From Micrococcales bacterium (lineage in GTDB: Bacteria > Actinomycetota > Actinomycetes > Actinomycetales > Dermatophilaceae), in NCBI GenBank assembly GCA_021287075.1, contig JAJTBD010000004.1, positions 62,001 through 126,000 of the forward strand: DNA of 64,000 nucleotides. Direction: 5' to 3'. Of the stretch, positions 18,184 through 26,775 are shown piece by piece; positions within the stretch are counted from its first letter, which is position 1; each line of letters opens with the position of its first letter. The translations under genes and the position numbers were made by a program. Under the pieces are notes generated by a model. That model was not told where the DNA came from, did not search any database, and saw only the letters and a list, made by a program, of their open reading frames with translations.

Positions 18184-18247
18184 CGTTGAAAACATTGGTT
18201 TCAACGCTAAAGCCCAGTTCTTAGCGTTGAAACCAATGTTTTCAACG
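18184..18247. terminator. 64-base hairpin of the 27-10-27 family (copy 2)
   Basis: Perfect 27-base arms, with arm start CGTTGA and arm end CTAA as in copy 1 at 10845. The 10-base loop is AGCCCAGTTC, comparable with GAACCCCGTT. The arm's core GTTGAAAACATTGGTTTCAAC is itself an imperfect palindrome. The element is AT-richer than its surroundings and lies between convergent stops at 18147 and 18256. Confidence 0.8.
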
Positions 18248-18255
18248 ACACCGGG

Positions 18256-19281
18256 TCAGGGGCGGAAGACCTCGGCGCCGGGGGTGAGGTCGAGCAGCGC
18301 ATCGCAGGCGAGGATGACGGCGGCGCCGGTCCAGGTCGACCGCTCGATCGGCCAGCGCTTGCCATCGGCATAGACATAGCCGGTGTGATAGCTGCCGTCG
18401 GGGTCGCGCAGGTGCTGCATGTCGAGCACCAGCCGCTCCGCTCGCGCCCGGTCTCCCATCCCCTCCAGCGCCAGCGCCAGCTCACACGTCTCGGCACCGG
18501 TCACCCAGGGCGCGTCGTCGACGCAGAGGATGCCGAGACCCGGGACGACGAAGTCCTCCCAGCGGCCCTCGATGCGGGCGTATGCCGCGTCGCCGGTGAG
18601 TGCCCCGCCGAGCGCCGGGTAGTACCAGTCCATCGAGAAGCGGCGCTTGGGCTCGAACTCCTCCTCACGGCGCTGGAGTGCGACGGCGACCCGCTCGCGC
18701 GCCCCCCGCCATGCGGAGGCGTCCTCGCCGAGCAGGTCGGCGAGCCGCTCACCGCACTGGAGAGCGTGGTGGATGCTCGAGCTGCCGGTGACGAGCGCCG
18801 TTGTCGCAGGCCCGAATTCGCCGAAGGCCCACGAGAACCCGCCGAACGGCAGCTGCATCGTGACGGCGAAGTCGAGGGCGGCCCGCACGGTCGGCCACAT
18901 CGACTCGACGAAGGCCCGGTCACGCCGCACGAGCCAGTGGTGCCAGACCCCGACCGCCACATAGGTGCACTGGTTGGTGTCGGCCCCCGACTCCTCGATC
19001 ACCCCGTCCTGGAGCTTGGTCGGCCAGGTGCCGTCCGCCCGCTGGGTGGCGCGCAGCCAGGCGAAGGCGGCGTCAGCGGCGGCATACTCCCCTGTCACGC
19101 CCAGCGCCATCGCGCACTCGACGTGGTCCCAGACATCGGTGTGCGAGCCGCTCTCCCAAGGGATCTCGCCATCTGCCCGCTGCACCGACGCGATGTATGC
19201 CGCGGTCTCGCGCAGCATCGCGGGCGTGGGCAGGCTGGCGGCCGGCTCCGGCTGGGGGAGGTCGGCAGGGAGCGGGATCAC
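18256..19281 (-). CDS. Terpenoid-cyclase-like (alpha/alpha toroid) protein, often annotated prenyltransferase
   Basis: A 341-residue soluble protein rich in repeated helical units with QxxDG-type turns (SVQRADGEIPWESGSHTDVWDHVE and ATQRADGTWP), like squalene-cyclase or prenyltransferase toroids. It shares a reverse-strand operon with a methyltransferase and a glycosyltransferase; the stop of the upstream methyltransferase lies 10 bases before the GTG. The ends of the repeats carry many acidic and Trp residues suited to a sugar or lipid pocket. Glycoside-processing (six-hairpin) activity is an alternative to terpenoid chemistry. Confidence 0.65.
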   Translation of the reverse strand: MIPLPADLPQPEPAASLPTPAMLRETAAYIASVQRADGEIPWESGSHTDVWDHVECAMALGVTGEYAAADAAFAWLRATQRADGTWPTKLQDGVIEESGADTNQCTYVAVGVWHHWLVRRDRAFVESMWPTVRAALDFAVTMQLPFGGFSWAFGEFGPATTALVTGSSSIHHALQCGERLADLLGEDASAWRGARERVAVALQRREEEFEPKRRFSMDWYYPALGGALTGDAAYARIEGRWEDFVVPGLGILCVDDAPWVTGAETCELALALEGMGDRARAERLVLDMQHLRDPDGSYHTGYVYADGKRWPIERSTWTGAAVILACDALLDLTPGAEVFRP

Positions 19282-19291
19282 GGGGACGGGC

Positions 19292-20005
19292 TCAGGCCGG
19301 CTTGCGGAAGTAGAGGACGACCGACTTGCCGAGGACCGGGTTGAGCACCCGCTCGGCGGTCCGGGTCAGGCGCGGGGCCTTCATGATGTCCCAGACGAGG
19401 AGGCGGTGATAGGCCTTCACGAGCGGGTTGTCGTCGTTGTCGACGCCGACGGCGCACTTGAGCCACCAGTATGGCGCATGCAGCGCGTGGGCGTGGCCGC
19501 GGCCCTCGGGCTCCAGGCCGGCCTGGCTGATCTTGCCGACCAGCTCGTCGGCGTTGTAGATGCGCACGTGGCCGCCCTCGACCTCGTGGTACTCATCGGA
19601 CAGCGCCCAGCAGATGCGCTCGGGGAATGCCGCGGGGACGGTGACCGCGAGGGTGCCACCGGGTCGCAGCACCCGGACGAGCTCGGCGATCGCGGTGCGG
19701 TCGTCGGGGATGTGCTCGAGGATCTCGGCGGCGACGACCCGGTCGAACTCACCGTCGGCGAAGGGCATGTGCAGCGCGTCGCCCTCGACGGTGACGGCCT
19801 TGGCGCCCTCGGGCACCTGGCCCTCGAGCTCCATGGCGCCAAACATGGTGGCGACGCCCTCGAGCTCCGTCGCGTCCTGGTCGAAGGCCACGACATCGGC
19901 GCCGCGGCGATACATCTCGAAGGCGTGGCGCCCGGCGCCCGCGCCCATGTCGAGGACGCGCTCGCCGGGCTCGAGGCCCAGCCGGTCGAAGTCGACGGTC
20001 AGCAT
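19292..20005 (-). CDS. Class I SAM-dependent methyltransferase (UbiE-like)
   Basis: A 237-residue methyltransferase with motif I VLDMGAGAGRHAFEM (about 18-32), motif II VVAFDQDATEL, motif III VTVEGDALHMPFADGEFD and motif IV VLRPGGTLAVTVP. The ATG at 20005 begins 8 bases after the glycosyltransferase stop. A longer frame would read the upstream tandem repeat and is rejected. It probably modifies a glycolipid or polyprenyl intermediate made by the neighbours, which is inference from the operon. Confidence 0.85.
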   Translation of the reverse strand: MLTVDFDRLGLEPGERVLDMGAGAGRHAFEMYRRGADVVAFDQDATELEGVATMFGAMELEGQVPEGAKAVTVEGDALHMPFADGEFDRVVAAEILEHIPDDRTAIAELVRVLRPGGTLAVTVPAAFPERICWALSDEYHEVEGGHVRIYNADELVGKISQAGLEPEGRGHAHALHAPYWWLKCAVGVDNDDNPLVKAYHRLLVWDIMKAPRLTRTAERVLNPVLGKSVVLYFRKPA

Positions 20006-20012
20006 GTGTGGG

Positions 20013-21377
20013 TCATCCTGTCGGGTCGGTCGGGTGGTCCAGGTCGGTCGGGTGGTCCAGGTCGGTCGGGTGGTCCAGGTCGGTCGGGCTCGCGGGTGAG
20101 GCTGCGGCTGCGGCTGCGGGGCCGGTCCCGCGCTCCCGCGCATGCTCGGCGATCGCCCGCTCATAGACGGCGGTGGTGGCCTCGGCGACCGTGCGCCAGC
20201 TGAAGCCGGTCAGCGCCCGCGTGCGGGCAGCGGCCCCCATGCGCGCGCGGCGGTCGGGGTCGTCGTGCAGCGCCCGGAGCGCGTCGAGCAGGGCCTCGGC
20301 GTCGCCGGCGGGGACCAGGTCGGCGCACACGCCTGGCTCGCCCACGACCTCGGGGATGGCCCCCGCGTCACTGACGACGAGCGGCGTGCCGCACGACATG
20401 GCCTCGAGCGTCGGCAGGGAGAAGCCCTCGTAGAGCGATGGGACACAGGCGATCTCGGCCGACCCCATCGTCTCGGCGAGCTCCTCGACGGACAGCCCGT
20501 GGCGGAACTCGACGGCGTCCTCGAGCCCGAGCCTCGAGACGAGGCGCTCGGTGCGCCCGCCGGGCGTGGGCTTGGAGACGAGCACCAGGTGGGCGCTCGG
20601 CCGCTCGACGCGGAGCTTGGCGACGGCCTCGAGCAGGGTGCCGATGCCCTTGAGCGGGGTGTCGGCGCTCGCCATGGCGACGATGCGGCCGGGCACCCGG
20701 GCGCGCTCGGGCTCGGCGAAGACCTCGGGCTGCACCCCCAGCGGCACGACCTCGATGCGGGTCGGGTCGACCGAGAAGTCGCGGGCGATGTCGAGGGCCG
20801 AGGACTGCGAGACGGTCACGATGTGGCGCAGCCGCCGCGCGACCGCGCCCTGCATGCGCAGGAAGCCATACCACCGGCGCAGGGTGATCGCCTTGCGCCA
20901 CGAGCGGTTGGCCTCGAGGTCGACCCGCCGGTCCATCGTGATCGGGTGGTGGATCGTGGTCACCAGCGGCATCCGCCGCTGGATGTCGAGCAGCCCCCAG
21001 CCCAGGCACTGGTTGTCGTGCACGATGTCGAAGTCCGCCAGCCGCCCGCGCAGCTCACGGGCCGCGCGCAGCGAGAAGGTCATCGGCTCGGGGAAGCCGG
21101 CGGTCCACATGGTCGCCACCTCGAGCACGTCGATCGCGTCGCGGTACTCCCCCGGCCGCGGCGTGCGGAAGGGGTCGGGCTCGCGATAGAGGTCCAGGCT
21201 TGGGACCTGCTCCAGGCGCACGCCCTCGTCGAGCTCGGGATAGGGCTGCCCGGAGAAGACCGTGACCTCGTGCCCGAGGTCGGCCAGCGCCCGCGAGAGG
21301 TGGCGCACATAGATCCCCTGGCCGCCGCTGTGCGGCTTGGAGCGATAGGAGAGCAGGGCGATGCGGAGCGGGCGCAC
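20013..21377 (-). CDS. Glycosyltransferase family 4
   Basis: A 454-residue GT-B enzyme. N-terminal SKPHSGGQGIYVRHLSRAL binds the acceptor side. The C-terminal nucleotide-sugar site shows PSLYEGFSLPTLEAMSCGTP with the E-x7-E motif near residue 320. The start is a GTG at 21377 with AGGAGG 6 bases upstream; the spacer between them is exactly the motif TATGCC. The last 23 residues are TDLDHP repeats from an 18-base tandem repeat that is absent from the enzyme fold. It heads the GT/MT/toroid operon and is divergent from lysX. Confidence 0.9.
   Translation of the reverse strand: MRPLRIALLSYRSKPHSGGQGIYVRHLSRALADLGHEVTVFSGQPYPELDEGVRLEQVPSLDLYREPDPFRTPRPGEYRDAIDVLEVATMWTAGFPEPMTFSLRAARELRGRLADFDIVHDNQCLGWGLLDIQRRMPLVTTIHHPITMDRRVDLEANRSWRKAITLRRWYGFLRMQGAVARRLRHIVTVSQSSALDIARDFSVDPTRIEVVPLGVQPEVFAEPERARVPGRIVAMASADTPLKGIGTLLEAVAKLRVERPSAHLVLVSKPTPGGRTERLVSRLGLEDAVEFRHGLSVEELAETMGSAEIACVPSLYEGFSLPTLEAMSCGTPLVVSDAGAIPEVVGEPGVCADLVPAGDAEALLDALRALHDDPDRRARMGAAARTRALTGFSWRTVAEATTAVYERAIAEHARERGTGPAAAAAASPASPTDLDHPTDLDHPTDLDHPTDPTG
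20024..20088. repeat. 18-base tandem repeat (3.6 copies)
   Basis: The unit GGTCGGTCGGGTGGTCCA repeats perfectly at 20024, 20042 and 20060, with a partial copy from 20078. On the reverse strand it encodes (TDLDHP)n at the C-terminus of the glycosyltransferase. Copy number probably varies between strains, which would keep the frame because 18 is a multiple of 3. Confidence 0.95.
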
Positions 21378-21540
21378 GGCATACCTCCTGCTCGTCGGCG
21401 CTGGCGAAGCGGTCGCCTCACTCTACTTAACCGACGGGTAACCGAGCGCTCCGCCCACGTCCCGGTCGTGTGCAGCGCGCTCCCAGCCCACGCTGATAGA
21501 CCGGTCCCCGCCAGGATCGGGTTGAGAGGAGGGCCGCCGG

Positions 21541-24500
21541 GTGTCCGAGCGGACAGTGCAGAGGCAGGACGCGGCGGCGCGGATCCTCACGGCGGTGTAT
21601 GCCGCGGGCGCGCTGACGGCGCTCGCCCTGTGGGTGCTGGTGCGCTCGGCGCATCACCGCGCGGGCCTCGTCGAGACAGTCTTCGGCCTGCTCAACGTGC
21701 CGGTCGGCCGGTCGCTGCTGTCGGTGGTCACCCTGGTGCTGACGACGCGGGCACTGTTGGGGCGCAAGCGGATCGGACTGTGGGCGGTCGCCGCTTTCCA
21801 GCTCTTTGGCGTCTATCTGGGCATCGTGGCGATCACCCATCTCACCGACGTGCCCGACCCGCCGTCCTGGCAGTCCCGCTCCACCTTCGGCGCGACTCTC
21901 GACACCGTCTCGCTCGTGCTGGCCGTCGCAATCCTGGTGTGGCTGTGGCGCATCCGCGGGGCCTTCCCCGCGCGGCTCCAGCCCGGCTCACGGACCGGCG
22001 CGCTGCTCACCCTGGCGGCCGGCGCCCTGACGGCCACCGGGCTGACGGTCGCGACCCTCTTCGCCTATGACGTGGAGCTGCCCCAGCTGGCCACCCGCAC
22101 CGTGCAGGTGCTGGCCGCGAGCTCGGGCGACAGCGACGTCGCCCCGAGGGGGCGGGTCGGCCCGGAGTGGCTGCTGGAGGTCAACGGGCTCGTGCTCGCG
22201 CTCGCCCTCGTCGCGGCCGTCGTCGTCTTCCTCCGGTCCGCCCGCCCGCTCTCCGGGTGGTCGGGTGAGCGCGAGCTGGCCCTGCGCGGCCTCCTCGCCC
22301 GGCACGGCGAGCGGGACTCCCTCGGCTACTTCGCGACTCGGCGCGACAAGTCCTCCGTCTTCGCGCCGGACGGACGCGCCGCCGTCGCCTATCGGGTGCT
22401 CGCGGGCGTCTCCCTGGCCTCCGGAGACCCGGTTGGCGACCCTGCCTCGTGGGGCGCCGCGATCGAGCGCTGGCAGCGGGAGGCACGCGAGTTCGGCTGG
22501 CTGCCGGCGGTCATCTCGGCGAGCGAGGACGGCGCCAAGGCGTATGCCGCGCACGGCCTGCGCGTGATCATCCTCGGTGACGAGGCGATCCTCGACCCGG
22601 CCCGCTTCAGCCTGCGCAGCACGTCGATGGCCGATGTGCGGCACGCCGTGGCCCACGCGCAGCGTGCCGGCCTGAGCACCCACGCGCGGCGGGCCGCCGA
22701 GATCCCGGCCGACGAGCTGGCCGCCATCACCGCGGCCGCGGACCAGTGGCGCGCCGGCGCCGACCGCGGCTTCTCGATGGCCCTCAACCGGGAGGCGGAC
22801 CCCGCAGACGGCCGCGCCGTCGTCGTGACGGCGCACGACGCGGACGGCACCCTCGCGGGGGTCCTGTCCTTTGTGCCCTGGGGCTGGCAGGGGCTCTCGC
22901 TCGATGTGATGCGCCGCTCGCCGCAGGCCCCGAGCGGGGTCACCGAGCTGATGGTCAGCGCCCTGATGGCGGCGGCCGAGGAGCTCGGCGTGCGCCGGGT
23001 CTCGCTCAACTTCATCATGTTCCGCAGCGTGTATGCCGATGCCGCCCGGGTGGGCGCGGGCGCGGTCACCCGGTTCGGCTACTCCGTCCTCGGCGTCCTC
23101 GACCGCTTCTGGCAGCTCGAGCGGCTCTACCGGTCCAATGCCAAGTACGAGCCCACGTGGGTGCCGCGGTTCCTCTGCTACGACGACCGGGTCTCCCTGC
23201 CGCAGGTCGCGATCGCCGCGGGCGCGGCGGAGGGCTTCCTGCCCGACCCGACCACACGGCATACCTCTGGCCGGCAGCTGAGTGCCGACGAGCTGACGCA
23301 GGTGCGGGCGCTCGCCCAGCCACCGCAGATCTCGGCGGCGGGGCTGGAGCCCAGGCGCAGCGACCAGACCCGCGCGCGGCTGGCCCGGCTGGAGCGGGTG
23401 CGGGCGAGCGCGCGCGACCCCTATCCCGTGGGTGCGGCGGAGCCGGTGGCCGAGATCACCGGGCGGGTCACCGCGATCCGCGACCACGGCGGCGTCGTCT
23501 TCGTGGACCTAAGCGACGCGGGCGCCACCCGACAGGTGGTCTTCGACGCGGCACGGCTGGGGCGGCCGGCGCTCCGGGAGCTGACCGGCCTGGTCGGCAC
23601 CGGCGATCTGGTGGCCGTGGCAGGCGACACCGGCGCCTCCCACACCGGGACCCCGAGCCTGCTGGCGACCTCGTGGCGGATGCTCGCGGTGAGCCTGCAC
23701 CCGATCCCGTTCGGCGGGCTCACCGATGCCGGGGCCCGCGCGCGCAACCGGGTGGCCGACCTGATCGTGCACCCGGTCGATGCCCAGCACCTGCACGACC
23801 GGGCCAGGGTGATCGGGGCGGTGCGCGCCCTGCTCGGCCAGGAGCGATACACCGAGGTCGAGACCCCCGTGCTCCAGACGGTCCACGGCGGCGCCTCGGC
23901 GCGTCCCTTCCGCACCACGATCAACGCCTATGGCATGGACCTGACGATGCGGATCGCCCCCGAGCTCAGCCTCAAGCGGCTGCTGGTGGCCGGCCTCGGC
24001 CCGGTCTATGAGCTGGGGCGCAACTTCCGCAACGAGGGCGCGGACGCCACCCACAATCCCGAGTTCACCTCGCTGGAGGTCTATCGCCCCGGCGGCGACT
24101 ACACCACGATGCGCCTGCTGACCGAGCGCCTCGTGCGGGCCGCGGCCCGGGCGGTCCACGGCAGTGAGACCCTGCGCGTGACCGGGCCCGACGGAGAGCT
24201 CGCCGACCTGGACGTGAGCGGGCCCTGGGGGGTGGTCCCCGTCCTCGAGGCGGTCAGCCGCGCCGTGGGCCGGCCGGTCGACCTCGAGACCGACATGGAC
24301 GTGCTCACGGGACTGGCCCGCGAGCACCAGGTGCCCCTGCGCGACGACATGGGGCCGGGCGCGGTGATCGAGCAGCTCTATGGCGAGCTGGTGGAGCCGG
24401 CCACCCTCGAGCCGACCTTCTATGTCGACTTCCCCCAGGAGACCTCGCCGCTCACCCGGCCGCACCGCAGCGTCCCCGGGCTGGTCGAGCGCTGGGACCT

Positions 24501-24768
24501 GGTCGTCGGCGGGATGGAGCTCGGCACGGCATACAGCGAGCTCACCGACCCGCTCGACCAGCGTCGCCGGCTGGTCGAGCAGTCGCTGAAGGCCGCCGCC
24601 GGCGACCCGGAGGCGATGCAGGTCGACGAGACCTTCCTGGGCGATCTCGAGCTCGGTATGCCGCCGACAGGCGGCCTGGGCATCGGCATCGACCGCCTCG
24701 TGATGCTGGTGACGGGCACCTCGATCCGCGAGGTGCTGTCCTTCCCCTTTGTGCGGCCGCAGCGCTGA
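21541..24768 (+). CDS. lysX: Bifunctional lysylphosphatidylglycerol synthetase/lysyl-tRNA synthetase
   Basis: A 1075-residue fusion. Residues 1-235 hold about six membrane helices. Residues 240-560 are the DUF2156 aminoacyl-phosphatidylglycerol synthase domain (LSFVPWGWQGLSLDVMRR). Residues 600-700 form an OB fold, and the rest is a class II lysyl-tRNA synthetase with motif 2 FRNEGADATHNPEFTSLE and motif 3 GGLGIGIDRLVML. It charges tRNA and transfers lysine to phosphatidylglycerol, giving resistance to cationic peptides. The GTG start has GAGAGGAGG upstream. The linker before the OB fold contains a GTATGCCGC motif read as Arg-His-Thr with rare codons. Confidence 0.95.
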   Translation: MSERTVQRQDAAARILTAVYAAGALTALALWVLVRSAHHRAGLVETVFGLLNVPVGRSLLSVVTLVLTTRALLGRKRIGLWAVAAFQLFGVYLGIVAITHLTDVPDPPSWQSRSTFGATLDTVSLVLAVAILVWLWRIRGAFPARLQPGSRTGALLTLAAGALTATGLTVATLFAYDVELPQLATRTVQVLAASSGDSDVAPRGRVGPEWLLEVNGLVLALALVAAVVVFLRSARPLSGWSGERELALRGLLARHGERDSLGYFATRRDKSSVFAPDGRAAVAYRVLAGVSLASGDPVGDPASWGAAIERWQREAREFGWLPAVISASEDGAKAYAAHGLRVIILGDEAILDPARFSLRSTSMADVRHAVAHAQRAGLSTHARRAAEIPADELAAITAAADQWRAGADRGFSMALNREADPADGRAVVVTAHDADGTLAGVLSFVPWGWQGLSLDVMRRSPQAPSGVTELMVSALMAAAEELGVRRVSLNFIMFRSVYADAARVGAGAVTRFGYSVLGVLDRFWQLERLYRSNAKYEPTWVPRFLCYDDRVSLPQVAIAAGAAEGFLPDPTTRHTSGRQLSADELTQVRALAQPPQISAAGLEPRRSDQTRARLARLERVRASARDPYPVGAAEPVAEITGRVTAIRDHGGVVFVDLSDAGATRQVVFDAARLGRPALRELTGLVGTGDLVAVAGDTGASHTGTPSLLATSWRMLAVSLHPIPFGGLTDAGARARNRVADLIVHPVDAQHLHDRARVIGAVRALLGQERYTEVETPVLQTVHGGASARPFRTTINAYGMDLTMRIAPELSLKRLLVAGLGPVYELGRNFRNEGADATHNPEFTSLEVYRPGGDYTTMRLLTERLVRAAARAVHGSETLRVTGPDGELADLDVSGPWGVVPVLEAVSRAVGRPVDLETDMDVLTGLAREHQVPLRDDMGPGAVIEQLYGELVEPATLEPTFYVDFPQETSPLTRPHRSVPGLVERWDLVVGGMELGTAYSELTDPLDQRRRLVEQSLKAAAGDPEAMQVDETFLGDLELGMPPTGGLGIGIDRLVMLVTGTSIREVLSFPFVRPQR

Positions 24769-24779
24769 CGGGTGGTTTT

Positions 24780-25592
24780 TCAGTCGCCGAGAGCAGGGAG
24801 CACCAGCGCGGCCAGGGCGTGGTGCCCGGCGGCGTTGGGATGGTCACCGTGGGCCTGGAGCAGGGCGGTGGTGTCCCTGCCCGGGCCGTGGAAGGCCGGC
24901 CCGACCGCGACGAAGTCGACGCCCGCACGAGTCGCCTCGGCGCGCAGTGCATCCGAGACCGCTCGGGTGGCCGCGGCAGCGCCCGAGGCATAGCCCGGCG
25001 ACTCCGCGTCGGCGGCGGCGCCGTCCTTGAAGACACTCCAGTAGTCGGTGACGACGACGTGCGCGCCCCGTGGCACGAGGCGCGTGATCGAGGCGAGGAT
25101 GCGCCCGGTGTTGCCGCGCAGCTGGGTCACCTCGTCTGCGGCACAGCGCTTGTCGTCACCGACGACGCACTCCTGGTTGCCCACCAGACCCTCGTCGAGG
25201 TCGTTGGCACCGATCGTCAGGACCACCGCGTCGGCCTGCCGGAGGGCATCCTGCACGTCGATGTCGGCCAGCTGGGCGAGGACATCGTCGGTCGTGTATC
25301 CGTCGCCGGCCAGGTTGTCCAGGGCGACCGGGCGGTGCAGCTGCGCGGCCCGCTGGGTGATCGCCTCGTCGGCGAACGGCGTGCAGGCACAGCCGAATCC
25401 GGACGGCACCGAGTCGCCGAGGACGACCCCGCGGTATGCCGCTGCCGGCGGCTCTGCGTCGCCGGCGCGCCACAGCGCCAGGCCGATCAGGGCCAGGACG
25501 AGGGCACCGACGAGGAGGACCCGCCGCGGGTGGATCGGGCGATGGGTGTGGTGTGGGCGTGCACTCGCGCCTCGGCGGGGTGGACGGGTCAT
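24780..25592 (-). CDS. SGNH/GDSL hydrolase, membrane-anchored or secreted
   Basis: A 270-residue protein. After a basic N-terminus, one membrane helix (residues 26-42, VLLVGALVLALIGLALW) precedes an SGNH hydrolase domain. Block I is VVLGDSVPSGFGC, block III IGANDLDEG and block V GDHPNAAGH. The ATG overlaps the esterase stop (25589-25592). It probably acts outside the membrane as an esterase or lipase. It is last in a short operon with the small membrane protein and the esterase. Confidence 0.85.
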   Translation of the reverse strand: MTRPPRRGASARPHHTHRPIHPRRVLLVGALVLALIGLALWRAGDAEPPAAAYRGVVLGDSVPSGFGCACTPFADEAITQRAAQLHRPVALDNLAGDGYTTDDVLAQLADIDVQDALRQADAVVLTIGANDLDEGLVGNQECVVGDDKRCAADEVTQLRGNTGRILASITRLVPRGAHVVVTDYWSVFKDGAAADAESPGYASGAAAATRAVSDALRAEATRAGVDFVAVGPAFHGPGRDTTALLQAHGDHPNAAGHHALAALVLPALGD

Positions 25593-26470
25593 CGGGGGGC
25601 GAACCCCGGGAGGGTGCGGCCCAGCCAGGCCAGGGCCGTCGGGAGCGCTGCCCGCCACACCGAGACGCGGTGCCCGAGACCGGGTGGCAGCACCGACACC
25701 GCCGACGTGGGCGGCCGCACCTGGTCGAGGAAGGCCCGGGTGGACCGCCATGACAGGGAGTCGCCGTCACTGGAGTGCACCCACATGGCGACCGGCACCG
25801 GTGCCGCCTTCTCTCGTCGGACCAGGTCATAGGCGCCCGCCAGGGGGGAGCCGGCGGCCGGTGGCCGGTCGTGCACCCCGAAGAGCGGCGTGAAATAGCC
25901 GCCGAGCACGAGCGCCCCGCCATAGCTGCCCGGATGCCTCAGCGCCGCCATGGCCGCACAGTAGCCGCCCTCGGAGTAGCCCAGGGCGGCCCAGCTGCCC
26001 CGGTCCGCGGCGACTGCGAGGTGCTGGGCGGCCCAGCCGGGCACGTCCCGGGTCAGCCAGGTCTCGGTGGCCACGCCCGTCGGGCCGCCGTCGACGCACT
26101 CGGTGTCCGCCTCCGGCGGGTTGTTGACCTCGGGGATCACGACGATCACGTCGCCCAGCTCGTGCCGCCGGCCGAGGGTGTCCAACCCCTGCACCAGCCG
26201 CAGATAGCCGGTCCAGGTGTCGGGGCTGCCGGGATAGCCGTGGAAGGCCTCGATGACCGGATAGCGGCGGGTGGGAGCGCCATGGGCGGGATAGGAGCGG
26301 CGCAGGACGACAAGGATCTGGCCGGTGACCTGGCTCGCGGGACCGGTGACGACGACGCGCTCGAGCCGGTGGCCCGGCTGCGGCAGCGCGGGCAGCCCGG
26401 CCAGTGGCGCCACCGACACCCGGCCGGAGGCGGCCGCAAGCGCCACGCCGGGCGAGGTGCCGACGGTCAC
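25589..26470 (-). CDS. Esterase-family alpha/beta hydrolase (antigen-85-like fold)
   Basis: A 293-residue hydrolase with YPVIEAFHGYPGSPDTWTG (oxyanion region), the nucleophile in ALGYSEGGYCAA, and a late PPGLGHRVSVWRAAL histidine. It begins at a GTG with no ribosome site. The small membrane gene ends at an in-frame TGA only two codons before it. In relatives the membrane segment and esterase are one polypeptide, so this may be the second half of a gene split by a nonsense codon. Confidence 0.8.
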   Translation of the reverse strand: MTVGTSPGVALAAASGRVSVAPLAGLPALPQPGHRLERVVVTGPASQVTGQILVVLRRSYPAHGAPTRRYPVIEAFHGYPGSPDTWTGYLRLVQGLDTLGRRHELGDVIVVIPEVNNPPEADTECVDGGPTGVATETWLTRDVPGWAAQHLAVAADRGSWAALGYSEGGYCAAMAALRHPGSYGGALVLGGYFTPLFGVHDRPPAAGSPLAGAYDLVRREKAAPVPVAMWVHSSDGDSLSWRSTRAFLDQVRPPTSAVSVLPPGLGHRVSVWRAALPTALAWLGRTLPGFAPR

Positions 26471-26473
26471 CGC

Positions 26474-26698
26474 TCACGCGGGCGCCGGCGGGCCGAGCAG
26501 ATCGGACCAGCTGGTGTAGAGGCCGTACTGCCGGTTGACGACCAGCCCGGCCACGAGCAGCACCGCGACATTGAGGGCGACCAGCAGACTCGCCCGGGCG
26601 AGCACCCACCGGATGCGCGCGAGCGCCAGGCAGAGGGCAAAGAGACACAGGGCCGCGGCCGCAGTGAGGGCCAGCAGGGGTGCACCGGTGAGTGACAT
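26474..26698 (-). CDS. Small membrane protein, N-terminal part of a split membrane-anchored esterase
   Basis: A 74-residue protein with two hydrophobic helices (PLLALTAAAALCLFALCLAL and ASLLVALNVAVLLVAGLVV). It ends YGLYTSWSDLLGPPAPA, a block that in streptomycete esterases sits just before the catalytic domain of the same chain. The stop is TGA, in frame with the following esterase. It could be a separate anchor subunit, or the product of a truncated fusion gene. The ATG at 26698 has GAAAGGAC upstream. Confidence 0.7.
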   Translation of the reverse strand: MSLTGAPLLALTAAAALCLFALCLALARIRWVLARASLLVALNVAVLLVAGLVVNRQYGLYTSWSDLLGPPAPA

Positions 26699-26775
26699 GG
26701 CGGTCCTTTCGCCGCCAGCCACGCTCCCACCGCCGCCTGCGTATCGGCTGGGAGCGGGCGGCATACCCGGTGGGA

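Noticed and set aside
20024-20088. CRISPR-like repeat array
   Set aside because: Units are directly adjacent 18-mers without spacers and encode protein; it is a minisatellite.
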